A program made the position numbers and the translations under genes. The notes below the pieces were generated by a model. The model had not been told where the DNA came from. It saw nothing but the letters and a program-made list of their open reading frames with translations, and searched no databases. Below are positions 43,143 through 52,328 of a stretch of DNA of 64,000 bases, piece after piece. Source of the DNA: Candidatus Rhodoluna planktonica (GTDB lineage: Bacteria > Actinomycetota > Actinomycetes > Actinomycetales > Microbacteriaceae). Numbering within the stretch: position 1 is the stretch's first letter; the number at the start of each line of letters is the position of its first letter. The stretch spans positions 62,001-126,000 of the forward strand of contig NZ_CP015208.1 in NCBI RefSeq assembly GCF_001854225.1, given 5' to 3'.

Positions 43143-44288
43143 TTAAATCTCCGGCTTGTAGTGTTCGTGTACCTGACGTATTTGCAATTCCTTGAATTTC
43201 ATGTGCGCTGAGATTGTTGGTTTAATTTGACGCACTTGATCCAGCCTAAAGTGCAAGTCCTCACCAACTTTGCTCGCATTTTCCACATAAATGAAATAAA
43301 CCTTGCCAAATTTGTAGCGGCTCAACTTATTCCCATTGCTACCGCGAGCGTACGCGCTAGTTACCGCCGACATTGAAATTCTAACTTCGCCATCAACAAT
43401 AGTTGCACCCATGTTAGCTAGGTCTTTTGCAAGAGACTTTGGTGTCCATACTGGAAGGCTGTTTCGACCCACAGGCCTGAGTTCGCCACGGGTGTCTGCC
43501 CAAAGTTGCACCTGGTTTGATGGGATCATAGTCAGGTAACCATTCCTGTCTTCCACACAAATTACATCTGCAAACTTCTTGGCTGAATAATTCTGTGAAA
43601 TGGCAAACTGAATTCCTTCGATACCAAAGTCATGAACGTTGGAACCGCGTACTTCCCAAAAATTTAGGAACTTATCAATCTGTTCTTTGAGCATCAGTTC
43701 AAATTGGGGGTACTTACTTATAAAGTCGATCGACGGGGAGAGGTAACCATCTTCGTTGTACGCATATGGAATGTCATGTTCGGAAATCTTGGCGATAGGT
43801 TCTTTGAACTCGATTGTAAAAATGTCATTGTCTTCAATAGTTATGAGTGCGCCGTCAGTTCCGGCGTTTCCGCCTGCCTGAACGAGTGCACGCCGCCCAT
43901 CCGGAGACTTGTAAACATATCGTGGGCTTAGATGGTACGACGCGATCAGTTTTACCACGTCCTCGGGTAGGCACCCAGGTTCAAATTGGTAGTTATAGAA
44001 ATTACTCAAACCGAACATATTTGCAAGCGTCTGCGCATAAACACATTCACTGAAGACGGCTTGTTGGAGGACGGCATTATTTTCAATTGCCTTTTGAAAC
44101 TCAGACAGCATTGCAGGGCAAATTGCCTTCAGATTCAGGTCCGGTATTTGCCTTGTGTCAGCAAATTTCTTCTCAATCGCCTTACGTTCAACCTTTGAAA
44201 ACAAGACTTTTGTGTAACGTATGGAGTAAAACTGACCCAGTAACTCGCGTTGCTTCTTGGCTAATGGGATGCGGTCTTTTGCGTTCAT
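43143..44288 (-). CDS. Probable type II restriction endonuclease
   Basis: A 381-residue protein with no family name I can assign. A PD-(D/E)xK-like core is visible as GTDGALI (D145) followed by FTIEFKEP (E160-x-K162). It lies directly upstream of the methyltransferase with no gap (TAATTG junction), the standard type II layout. The target sequence cannot be predicted. Confidence 0.7.
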   Translation of the reverse strand: MNAKDRIPLAKKQRELLGQFYSIRYTKVLFSKVERKAIEKKFADTRQIPDLNLKAICPAMLSEFQKAIENNAVLQQAVFSECVYAQTLANMFGLSNFYNYQFEPGCLPEDVVKLIASYHLSPRYVYKSPDGRRALVQAGGNAGTDGALITIEDNDIFTIEFKEPIAKISEHDIPYAYNEDGYLSPSIDFISKYPQFELMLKEQIDKFLNFWEVRGSNVHDFGIEGIQFAISQNYSAKKFADVICVEDRNGYLTMIPSNQVQLWADTRGELRPVGRNSLPVWTPKSLAKDLANMGATIVDGEVRISMSAVTSAYARGSNGNKLSRYKFGKVYFIYVENASKVGEDLHFRLDQVRQIKPTISAHMKFKELQIRQVHEHYKPEI

Positions 44289-44450
44289 TATTTCCCCCTC
44301 AGCCCTAAATTATCTGAACATTCTGACACGGTGAAGTCGCTCAGACATGTCAAATGAGCCCAACCGTTACAAGAAGGTACTTCTACGATGGGCTGTTTAG
44401 TCACATTGGTGTTTGGGCCGCTCAGGTTTTGGTCGCGAATGGCCCAGCAA

Positions 44451-44472
44451 GTGGCTGAAATTATTCAGCCAC
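44451..44472. other. Perfect hairpin upstream of DUF262 gene
   Basis: GTGGCTGAA-ATTA-TTCAGCCAC, a 9-bp stem with a 4-base loop, 84 bases before the preferred start of the DUF262 gene. It is in the 267-base gap between the divergent endonuclease and DUF262 genes and could be an operator. No T-run follows, so it is not a standard terminator. Confidence 0.5.
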
Positions 44473-44555
44473 CGGCGACTTGTCAGCGTTAAATGGCAAA
44501 GTTTCTATGGAGATTCATTTACACGTTGAAGATAGGCTGGAAGAAGGGGTACGAA

Positions 44556-46424
44556 ATGGATGGTCAAAATAAGTTAGTAGCTGCCATTCTGAATCAAGGC
44601 AGCCATTACATTATTCCAAGCTATCAACGTGACTATCAGTGGGGAGAAGAGCGTTGGCAGTCCTTAGTCTCAGATATCCTCCATGCTGTTACTAATGAAG
44701 ATGGTGACCCGCCGCATTGGCTTGGTATCTTCCTGACTAGCCAATCTACGAATGTGGTGCACCCAGGCTTCTCTGGCCAGATGCAATATTTGGTAATTGA
44801 TGGACAGCAACGTTTGATCACGATCGCAATCTGGGTTGCAGCGCTTGTTCATCACTCTCAAGACAAGGGTCTTCCTGTCGAATTTGATCTAAAGAACATG
44901 GCCAAAATAACCGTTCAGGAATCTGACCGAGTTTATTTTGAGGCGGTACTAAATAATCTATGGAGAAATACCGAATTGTTCGACCATAGGGGTCATCCAA
45001 TATTGCGGGCTTACTTCTATTTCAGATACTTGCTGTGGCATGGCCAAACTGCCCTCGCGGAGGATGATCCAATACCGCTTCCAAAAATCAGGAAACCAAA
45101 CGCAGAAGAAAAATTCGAGGCTCAGTGGCAAGTAGCGGCAGAAAGTAAAAGCGGGCTTAAGGTTCCACGGGGTGCCGAGGCAAACTCAATAGAGCTGCTC
45201 ACAAGTACATTATTTCGGCTATCGGTATTTTCACTCATTCACAATCCAGCGACAGATGAAACGCAAGCCGTTATTTTTGACACGCTTAATGGCAAACATC
45301 AGGAATTAGAACCACTAGACCACGTCCGTAATAGCCTTTTCGTGCGCATTAATAATCTAGAGGCCCAAGATATCTACAAGGAATTCTGGTATCCAGCTGA
45401 GACTGAACTTCGGTCGATCGCCCTAAAGAATATGAAGGCAGGCAAAGCGTTCATTTACGATTACGTCATCAGCAAGGGTGAGAAGAAGCATCAGAAGAAT
45501 ATAAACGCCACTAGGGGCGCATCGCATTTTGCAACAATGATCAAAGGCAAAAAAGACTCTGAGATTCCAAATTTCATCGAGCATGACCTAGTGCCGGCCA
45601 TGCTTACCTGGCAGGTAGTAGTTCGGGCTCAGGACCAAGTAAAAATTAATGGTCTTGCCGTAAAGTTTCCTGATGAAATTTTGCAGCTCATGAGTAACAT
45701 CCGTGACTTATCTCAAGGTCCAGCAAACCCCGTAGTCCTTCACTATGCATCAGGCTTTGTTACTGGAAAAGTAACCGCCCCTACGTTAGCCTCAATACTT
45801 TTTCTTCTAGAAAACTTTTTGGTTCGCCAAATTCTTGGTGGGCGACCAATGCAACCTTTGCGCTCACGCCTAATGGATGTTATGGGTGCGGTTGGCGGGG
45901 ATTACTCACTTGAACGACTGCAAGAGATTCTTTCAAAAGCGGACTGGGTGCAAAACCGGGAACTGATTGAGATTGCAACCACACAACGAATTTATGACAA
46001 GGCTACAGCCAAAGCTCTTGGCGCGATATTTAGGGGTATTGAGCGCCAGCTTAGCGGCAAGGGATCTATGAATTTCAAGATAGCCAAGGGAGAAGGGAAC
46101 TATTCAATTGAGCACATATATCCACGCATAAACTCCAAATGGCTTGGTGATTTAGAAACCTGGGGGTGTCTAGAAGAGGAAATGGACCGCCGCAGACATG
46201 TGATTGGAAACCTAACGGTCGTTACAAATTCACACAACTCTGCCGTTGGTAATAAGTCATTTGCCGATAAGCGAAATTACCCGACTGTATCGGGAAACGC
46301 AGCCCCACTTTCACTCAACGCGAGTTGGCAAGGACATGACATTACAAGTTGGACCCCAAAGTTAATCGACGATAGGTCACTGCTTCTTATTCAGGCCGCA
46401 ACGAATTACTGGAAAACCATCTAA
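44556..46424 (+). CDS. DUF262-DUF1524 defence-type protein (GmrSD-like)
   Basis: A 622-residue protein with a DUF262/ParB-like N-terminus (IPSYQRDYQWGEERW and LVIDGQQRLITI) and a C-terminal DUF1524 His-Me/HNH-type nuclease (SIEHIYPRINSKW, HVIGNLTVVTNSHNSAVGN). The same pair forms the single-chain GmrSD type IV restriction enzymes, which cut modified phage DNA. The ATG at 44556 has AAGAAGGGG before it; an upstream in-frame ATG at 44493 lacks a ribosome site. It sits head-to-head with the R-M pair. The middle 300 residues are unassigned. Confidence 0.82.
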   Translation: MDGQNKLVAAILNQGSHYIIPSYQRDYQWGEERWQSLVSDILHAVTNEDGDPPHWLGIFLTSQSTNVVHPGFSGQMQYLVIDGQQRLITIAIWVAALVHHSQDKGLPVEFDLKNMAKITVQESDRVYFEAVLNNLWRNTELFDHRGHPILRAYFYFRYLLWHGQTALAEDDPIPLPKIRKPNAEEKFEAQWQVAAESKSGLKVPRGAEANSIELLTSTLFRLSVFSLIHNPATDETQAVIFDTLNGKHQELEPLDHVRNSLFVRINNLEAQDIYKEFWYPAETELRSIALKNMKAGKAFIYDYVISKGEKKHQKNINATRGASHFATMIKGKKDSEIPNFIEHDLVPAMLTWQVVVRAQDQVKINGLAVKFPDEILQLMSNIRDLSQGPANPVVLHYASGFVTGKVTAPTLASILFLLENFLVRQILGGRPMQPLRSRLMDVMGAVGGDYSLERLQEILSKADWVQNRELIEIATTQRIYDKATAKALGAIFRGIERQLSGKGSMNFKIAKGEGNYSIEHIYPRINSKWLGDLETWGCLEEEMDRRRHVIGNLTVVTNSHNSAVGNKSFADKRNYPTVSGNAAPLSLNASWQGHDITSWTPKLIDDRSLLLIQAATNYWKTI

Positions 46425-46535
46425 GAGCTAAACAACGATTTAACATCGGTGTTGCCCATGCAACTTGGTCTGAATTAGCCTAATTCTCTCGGTGAGACCT
46501 GACTTGGGACGGCCACTTTTGAAACCGATGCTTAA

Positions 46536-48863
46536 CTAAAACAACTCCGCCAAGGTCGCACTCCAGGCACCACGCAGATCGCTTAGTTGCCAGGTGGCTA
46601 GGTCTTGAATTTCTAGCTGGCCGCTGTTGTCGGTGACGCCGATTCGCAGAACTGGGATTCCGCGAGCCTCACACAAACCAACAAACTTCACATCATCTTC
46701 GCGACCAACCGAAACCAGAATGCGTCCGGTTGATTCACTAAACAGAGCCGCGGTGCGGTCAATGTTGTCGCGTTCCATAATTTCGCCAAGCCACAAACGC
46801 GCACCCATGCCAAATCTGAAACAGCTTTCGGCAACAGCCTGAGCCAAACCGCCTTCGCTAAGGTCGTGAGCCGAAGCAATCAAACCCTGCAGACTGGCCC
46901 CGTGCATCAGGTCGGCTAGTTGGCGCTCGAAAGCCAAATCAACTTTTGGTGGGCGGCCGCCAAGGTGACCGTGGATAACCTCTGACCAAACCGAACCATC
47001 CAGTTCATCGGCGGTGGTGCCCAACAGGTAAATGTTGTTGCCCTCGTCTTGCCAACCTGAAGGAATTCGGCGAGCCACATCGTCGATCACGCCAAGCACA
47101 CCAACCACCGGGGTTGGGTGAATTGCCACATCGCCGGTTTGGTTGTAGAAACTTACGTTTCCACCGGTAACCGGAATACCCAATTCAAGACAGCCATCGG
47201 CCAAACCTGCAGTGGCCTGCTTAAACTGCCACATTACTTCTGGGTTTTCTGGGCTACCAAAGTTTAGGCAGTTGGTAACTGCGGTTGGCACGGCACCGCC
47301 GGCAGCAACGTTGCGGTAAGCCTCAGCCAAAGCCAACTTGGCACCCTCATATGGGTCTAGATAGCAGTAGCGACCATTGGCGTCGGTGGCAATCGAAATG
47401 CCTAATCCGCTTTCTTCGCTAACGCGCACCATGCCCGAATCGTCTGGCATAGCCAGCGCGGTGTTGCCACCAACATAGTGGTCATACTGGTCGGTAACCC
47501 AGCTCTTGTCTGCCTGGTTTGGCGACGAAATAATGCGCACAAACTGCTCGGCCAATTCGCTGCCGTTTTGGTTGTGACGGTGCAAACCGTTGCCGTTGCC
47601 TGCAGCGACGTGAACGGTGTTGGCATTTAGCGCATCTTGATAAACCGGATAAGCCACCGGACGCTCGTAAACAGGGCCATCGTGGGCGACGGTGCGTGGT
47701 GGTACGTTCACAATTTCTTCGCCGTGCCAGGTGATGTAAAGACGATCTTCGGCGATAACCTCACCGAGCACCGAATACTCAACTTCCCACTTGTCGACGA
47801 TCTTGGCGAAAGCTTTGAACGACTTTTTCGGCACGATGCCCATCATGCGCTCTTGCGACTCTGACATCAGAATTTCTTCGGGGGTTAGGTTCTCGTCGCG
47901 CTTTAGCACCTTGTCGAGTTCAACGCGCATACCCGCGCCACCGTTTGAAGCCAACTCGCTGGTGGCACAGCTGATGCCGGCACCACCCAAGTCTTGAATA
48001 CCGGCAACCACTCCGGCGGCATAAAGCTCGAGGCAGCATTCGATAAGCACCTTCTCGGCAAATGGGTCGCCAACCTGCACCGCTGGGCGCTTGGTTGGGC
48101 CGGTTGAGTCAAAGGTTTCTGAAGCCAAAACCGAAACGCCACCGATGCCGTCGGCGCCGGTGCGGGCACCAAACAAAATCACTAGATCGCCAGGGTTTGA
48201 AGCCTTAGCCAGCTTTAGATCTTCGTGACGCAGAGCACCAACGCTTAGTGCGTTGACCAGCGGGTTGCCCTGATAAACCTTGTCAAAAACAGTTTCGCCA
48301 CCGATGTTTGGCAAACCCAGGCAGTTGCCATAGAAGCTGATGCCGCTAACCACACCGTGCACCACTCGAGCGGTGTCTCGGTTTTCTGGGGCGCCAAAAC
48401 GCAACTGATCCATCACGGCAATTGGGCGAGCACCCATGGTCAAAATGTCGCGAACAATGCCGCCTACACCGGTTGCCGCACCCTGGAAAGGCTCAATGTA
48501 TGAGGGGTGGTTGTGCGATTCAACTTTGAAAGTAACCGCCCAGCCTTCACCGATGTCAACCACACCGGCGTTTTCGCCCATGCCCACCATCAGGTGTTTT
48601 TTCATCTCGTCGGTGACTTTTTCACCAAACTGACGAAGGTAAATCTTCGACGATTTATAGCTGCAGTGCTCAGACCACATCACCGAATACATCGCCAGCT
48701 CGGATGACGTTGGCCGGCGACCCAAAATGCCACGAATGCGCTCGAATTCGTCTTCTTTCAGACCCAGCTCTTTCCAAGGCTGTGCCTTGTCTGGGCTGGC
48801 TGCTGCTTTAGCAGTGGTGTCGGTGTTGGTTTCAACAACCTTCTTTTTGCCAAAAAGGGCCAT
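46536..48863 (-). CDS. purL: Phosphoribosylformylglycinamidine synthase II
   Basis: A 775-residue ATP-dependent synthase subunit of purine biosynthesis that converts FGAR to FGAM. Characteristic segments include [40 protein letters not shown] and [15 protein letters not shown]. It needs PurQ (glutaminase) and PurS (small subunit), both encoded just upstream. Its ATG overlaps the purQ stop by one base. The N-terminal 20 residues are a charged extension before the conserved [10 protein letters not shown]. Confidence 0.96.
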   Translation of the reverse strand: MALFGKKKVVETNTDTTAKAAASPDKAQPWKELGLKEDEFERIRGILGRRPTSSELAMYSVMWSEHCSYKSSKIYLRQFGEKVTDEMKKHLMVGMGENAGVVDIGEGWAVTFKVESHNHPSYIEPFQGAATGVGGIVRDILTMGARPIAVMDQLRFGAPENRDTARVVHGVVSGISFYGNCLGLPNIGGETVFDKVYQGNPLVNALSVGALRHEDLKLAKASNPGDLVILFGARTGADGIGGVSVLASETFDSTGPTKRPAVQVGDPFAEKVLIECCLELYAAGVVAGIQDLGGAGISCATSELASNGGAGMRVELDKVLKRDENLTPEEILMSESQERMMGIVPKKSFKAFAKIVDKWEVEYSVLGEVIAEDRLYITWHGEEIVNVPPRTVAHDGPVYERPVAYPVYQDALNANTVHVAAGNGNGLHRHNQNGSELAEQFVRIISSPNQADKSWVTDQYDHYVGGNTALAMPDDSGMVRVSEESGLGISIATDANGRYCYLDPYEGAKLALAEAYRNVAAGGAVPTAVTNCLNFGSPENPEVMWQFKQATAGLADGCLELGIPVTGGNVSFYNQTGDVAIHPTPVVGVLGVIDDVARRIPSGWQDEGNNIYLLGTTADELDGSVWSEVIHGHLGGRPPKVDLAFERQLADLMHGASLQGLIASAHDLSEGGLAQAVAESCFRFGMGARLWLGEIMERDNIDRTAALFSESTGRILVSVGREDDVKFVGLCEARGIPVLRIGVTDNSGQLEIQDLATWQLSDLRGAWSATLAELF

Positions 48864-49558
48864 TATGCGTTCACCAAAGCTTTCATTACAGAGGTAAAGA
48901 ATTTCAAGCCGTCAACACCGCTGCGCATTGCGGCGCTGATGTCGGGGCCAAATCCTGGTTCAACCGCGTGCTCTGGGTGCGGCATTAGACCAACCACATT
49001 GCCGCGCTCGTTTCGCAAACCGGCGATGTCGTTCATCGAGCCGTTTGGGTTGAGGTCGAGGTATCTAAAAGCCACCAACCCTTCGCCTTCGAGGCGCTTT
49101 AGGGTTTCGTCGGTTGCGATGTAACCACCCTCGCCATTTTTCAACGGGATGGTGATCTCTTGGCCAAGTTCAAACTCGTTAGTCCACGGGGTGTCGATGT
49201 TTTCAACGCGCAGTTTTTGATCACGGCAAATGAAGTGCTGGTGCTCGTTGCGAATTAGGCCACCAGGCAAAAGGTGTGATTCAACTAAAACCTGAAAACC
49301 GTTGCAAATGCCCAAGACCGGCAAACCCTGATTGGCCTGCTTGATGATTTCTTGGGTGATCGGCGCCTGGGCTGCGATAGCACCGCAGCGCAGATAGTCG
49401 CCGTATGAAAAGCCGCCGGGCAAAACCACAGCGTCAACTTTTTTAAGGTCGCTGTCTGCGTGCCAAAGCGGCACCGGAGTACCGCCGGCCAAGCGCACTG
49501 CGCGCTGAGCATCGCGGTCGTCTAGGGTTCCAGGAAAAGTTACTACACCGATTTTCAT
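48863..49558 (-). CDS. purQ: Phosphoribosylformylglycinamidine synthase I (glutaminase)
   Basis: A 231-residue class I glutamine amidotransferase that supplies ammonia to PurL. The nucleophile Cys is in [11 protein letters not shown] and the His-Glu pair in [25 protein letters not shown] forms the oxyanion loop. It lies between purS and purL with a 12-base gap and a one-base overlap. Confidence 0.96.
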   Translation of the reverse strand: MKIGVVTFPGTLDDRDAQRAVRLAGGTPVPLWHADSDLKKVDAVVLPGGFSYGDYLRCGAIAAQAPITQEIIKQANQGLPVLGICNGFQVLVESHLLPGGLIRNEHQHFICRDQKLRVENIDTPWTNEFELGQEITIPLKNGEGGYIATDETLKRLEGEGLVAFRYLDLNPNGSMNDIAGLRNERGNVVGLMPHPEHAVEPGFGPDISAAMRSGVDGLKFFTSVMKALVNA

Positions 49559-49570
49559 AGCCGACCTCGA

Positions 49571-49819
49571 TTAGTTTTCGACGGTTACGGCAACGACGTC
49601 TTCGATGACCTGGTTGCTCAAAAAGTTTTCGGCGATCTTGTGTGCCTCGGCGATGTCGGCGTCGGTGATGGTGCGCTCGAAGTGCAACTCAATTCGCTTG
49701 CCGATTCGAACGCCGGTGATGTCTTTGTGCCCGGTGCGGTGTAGGGCGTTGTTCACCGATTTTCCGGCTGGGTCAAGAAGGTCTACCTTCGGCATAACTT
49801 CGACGATAATTTTTGGCAC
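49571..49819 (-). CDS. purS: FGAM synthase small subunit PurS
   Basis: An 82-residue protein required to hold PurL and PurQ together in the three-part enzyme. It shows the family pattern MPKVDLLDPAGKSVNNAL and IGKRIELHF. It is the first gene of the leftward purS-purQ-purL operon. Confidence 0.94.
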   Translation of the reverse strand: MPKIIVEVMPKVDLLDPAGKSVNNALHRTGHKDITGVRIGKRIELHFERTITDADIAEAHKIAENFLSNQVIEDVVAVTVEN

Positions 49820-50096
49820 TTTAGCTCCAAGCTTTTATGGGGAGTTTGCAATTGTGGGCCGGTGATTTCCGGCCTAAAAGTTGCCGACGACGTTGCCGAA
49901 CCCTTTCATTTTAGTGGGTTAGGGTCGCCCGGCGCAGACAGCGCCGATGTCCATTCCGGGCAGCACATTTGATCGAATCGAGATCTGCTGACAACTTGTC
50001 AGGCTAATTTTTTGCACCTCGCCTAACTTGGATGCCGTGCCGCTACCCCCGCGGCATTTCGGCCGCCAACAGCGGCATCGGTATTCAAGGAGAGAA

Positions 50097-50771
50097 ATGC
50101 GAATTACACGTCTGGCCGCAATCGGCACAGCATCGGCTTTGATCATCAGCGGTTTGGCCACCACCCCAGCCTCGGCCGCTACATTTTCGGCATCACTAAG
50201 CAAGAGCATCGGTCTCACCGCTGCCGCAGACACCATCAACATCACGCTCAACAACCTCGATGGCGACAAAGGTGTTTACCTGCGCCTATGTGAGGTGCCG
50301 GCTAACAAGACTGAGCGCCCAAAAAAGTGTGATGGTCAAGGCAAGTGGGTCAGCAATCTTTTGGCATCGCAGGTAATGGGTGCCGGCAAAGCCGACCAGG
50401 CCACTGCGCTACCGGTTAAGGCAGTTTTCACCGCCGAGGGCTCAACTGTTGACTGCACCGCAGTGGCTTGTGCCGTGCATGTTCGCCGCGATCACTTCGG
50501 TGGCGCCGCCGACACCTCACTAGATCGCTACTACCCAGTTTCATTTGGTGCCGCTTCGGCCACCGCAACTGCTAAAGCCGGAAAACTGACGGTGGTAATT
50601 GCTGGTGCCTATGGGCAGCAGGCGGCTATCAAAGTAGGCAGCAAAACCTACACCCGCACCATCACCAACAACAAATACACCTTCACAATTGCCGTGCCAA
50701 AAAATAAAGAGGTAAAAGTTTCAGCGGTTGTTGCCCGAAAAGCGTTGGTCAGCAAAACCCTGAAAGGCTAA
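50097..50771 (+). CDS. Secreted hypothetical protein
   Basis: A 224-residue exported protein. The signal peptide LAAIGTASALIISGLATTPASA is cut before ATFSASL. The mature part has four Cys residues (VYLRLCEVPANKTERPKKC and VDCTAVACAVHV), likely two disulfides. It ends in a positively charged tail. I start at the ATG at 50097 behind AAGGAGAG. The fold resembles small extracellular beta domains such as neocarzinostatin-like modules, but this is weak. Function unknown. Confidence 0.7.
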   Translation: MRITRLAAIGTASALIISGLATTPASAATFSASLSKSIGLTAAADTINITLNNLDGDKGVYLRLCEVPANKTERPKKCDGQGKWVSNLLASQVMGAGKADQATALPVKAVFTAEGSTVDCTAVACAVHVRRDHFGGAADTSLDRYYPVSFGAASATATAKAGKLTVVIAGAYGQQAAIKVGSKTYTRTITNNKYTFTIAVPKNKEVKVSAVVARKALVSKTLKG

Positions 50772-50794
50772 TTTGTTACCCCTAGCAAATTAGC
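50767..50794. terminator. Hairpin between convergent genes
   Basis: A perfect 9-bp stem GCTAATTTG/CAAATTAGC with a 10-base loop, overlapping the stop codon of the secreted-protein gene. It lies between that gene and the convergent TetR gene. The absence of a T-run lowers confidence in terminator function. Confidence 0.5.
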
Positions 50795-50808
50795 GGTCGA
50801 GAAATCGG

Positions 50809-51381
50809 CTATTGAGGCTGCAGTGCTCCGGCAATTCCGGCGATGGTGAATTGCTCAAGTGCTGCGGCCTCTCGCACATATTCGCTGCCCGAATCAATTC
50901 GCTGGGCCGCCGCCGCAACACTTGCATAGATCAGGTGGCAGGTGGCTGTCACATCTTTTACGCCAAGTTCTTTCACCGGGCTAAGCAGCGCCATCATGAA
51001 GTGTCCGTGCATCGCGTTGATCATGCCGCGCGAATCTTCGGGCAAACTGGCAATCGAAATTTCGCGGATGACTCGGTGCTCGGCACTGGCAAGATGTGCC
51101 AGGGTGTAGTGAATCCAAACCCGGATGCGCTCCATGGCGTCATCAAATCTGGCGATGTGTTCGTCGATGGCGTTGCTCAAATCGGCCATCTCGTTAATAA
51201 CGAGCTCGGCCAGAACATGATCTTTCGAGGCAAAGTATTGATAAATTGCTGGCCGACTTAGACCGGTAGCAGCTGCCAGTTCGGCCATCGAAACGGCATC
51301 CACGCCTTTTTCAGCGATTATTTGCTGAGCCGCCGCCAAGATTAGGTCTTGGCGTTCGTCACGAATCGATGCTGGGGTCAC
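50809..51381 (-). CDS. TetR-family transcriptional regulator
   Basis: A 190-residue repressor-type protein. The N-terminal helix-turn-helix spans residues 10-56, with SMAELAAATGLSRPAIYQYFASKD. The C-terminal ligand domain has no recognisable specificity. It starts with GTG 8 bases after the purC stop, so it probably rides on the purD-purC transcript. Its target is unknown. Confidence 0.88.
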   Translation of the reverse strand: MTPASIRDERQDLILAAAQQIIAEKGVDAVSMAELAAATGLSRPAIYQYFASKDHVLAELVINEMADLSNAIDEHIARFDDAMERIRVWIHYTLAHLASAEHRVIREISIASLPEDSRGMINAMHGHFMMALLSPVKELGVKDVTATCHLIYASVAAAAQRIDSGSEYVREAAALEQFTIAGIAGALQPQ

Positions 51382-51389
51382 GGTAAGTG

Positions 51390-52328
51390 TTAAGCGATTT
51401 CCTGGGTTAAACGTTCCGCAAGTTCGGCATATTTATCGGCCGTTTGAGCAACAATCTCCGCTGGCAAAACCGGTGGTTCGCCAACCTGGTTCCAGTTGTC
51501 GGCCAACCAGTTGCGCACAATTTGCTTGTCAAAACTTTCTTTGCGCTCGCCGCGATCCCAGGCGGCCTTCGACCAGTAGCGCGAAGAGTCGGGGGTGAGC
51601 ACCTCATCTCCCAGGATGATGGTGCCGGTTTCATCAACACCAAATTCAAACTTGGTGTCAGCCAAAATCAGCCCAGCTTTTTCGGCCAGGGCGCTTGCTG
51701 CTTTGAAAACTTGCAAGCTCAAATCGCGAAGTGCGGCTGCATTTTCGGCACCGATAATTTGAACCACCTGATTGAAGCTGATGTTTTCATCGTGCTCACC
51801 CATCGGCGCTTTATAGGCCGGGGTAAAAATTGGCTCAGGCAATTTGCCGCCGAAGGTCAAACCTTCAGGTAACTTCACGCCGCAAATCTCACCGGTGGCT
51901 TGATACTCTTTCCAGCCCGACCCTGAGATGTAGCCGCGCACCACACACTCAATTGGAAACATCTCAAGTTTTTTGGCGATGGTTGCGCGATTGCGAACTT
52001 CTGCCGGAATTTCAACTTCGTGGCTTAGGTGATTTGGAACCGCTAATCGCTCAAACCACCAATTGGTTAAGCGAGTTAGGTTGGCGCCCTTACCTGGAAT
52101 GGTTGGCTTCAGCACGTGGTCGAAAGCACTCACCCGATCTGAAGCAACCACCAAAATCAGGTGGTTCAGTGCCGGGTCTTCACTTTCGTAAAGGTCGCGC
52201 ACCTTTCCGCTGTAAACGTGCTTCCAGCCGGCAATTGCAACCGCGCCCGAGTCGGCAGTTGAAACTGCGCCCGAGTCGGCAGACTCGCCATTCAGACCCA
52301 AGTTGTTTTGCTCGCCCTGCGCGCTCAC
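51390..52328 (-). CDS. purC: SAICAR synthase
   Basis: A 312-residue enzyme that ligates aspartate to CAIR in purine biosynthesis. The core begins GWKHVYSGKVRDLYE (about residue 34) and continues with VVASDRVSAFDHVLKPTIP and DTKFEFGVDE. The 30 or so residues before it are an unusual low-complexity extension with a duplicated ADSGAV. The GTG start overlaps the purD stop in a TAGTG junction, supporting coupled translation. An in-frame TTG ten codons in is a possible alternative start. Confidence 0.94.
   Translation of the reverse strand: MSAQGEQNNLGLNGESADSGAVSTADSGAVAIAGWKHVYSGKVRDLYESEDPALNHLILVVASDRVSAFDHVLKPTIPGKGANLTRLTNWWFERLAVPNHLSHEVEIPAEVRNRATIAKKLEMFPIECVVRGYISGSGWKEYQATGEICGVKLPEGLTFGGKLPEPIFTPAYKAPMGEHDENISFNQVVQIIGAENAAALRDLSLQVFKAASALAEKAGLILADTKFEFGVDETGTIILGDEVLTPDSSRYWSKAAWDRGERKESFDKQIVRNWLADNWNQVGEPPVLPAEIVAQTADKYAELAERLTQEIA
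52243..52282. repeat. 24-bp period duplication in the 5' end of purC
   Basis: The 16-mer GCGCCCGAGTCGGCAG occurs at 52243-52258 and again at 52267-52282, a spacing of 24 bases or 8 codons. It encodes the repeated ADSGAV in the N-terminal extension of PurC. Confidence 0.85.

Noticed and set aside
49988-50013. Palindrome CTGACAACTTGTCAG followed by a T-run
   Set aside because: The hairpin loop is too tight and the T-run is five bases away, and no gene ends upstream on that strand, so a terminator is not supported.
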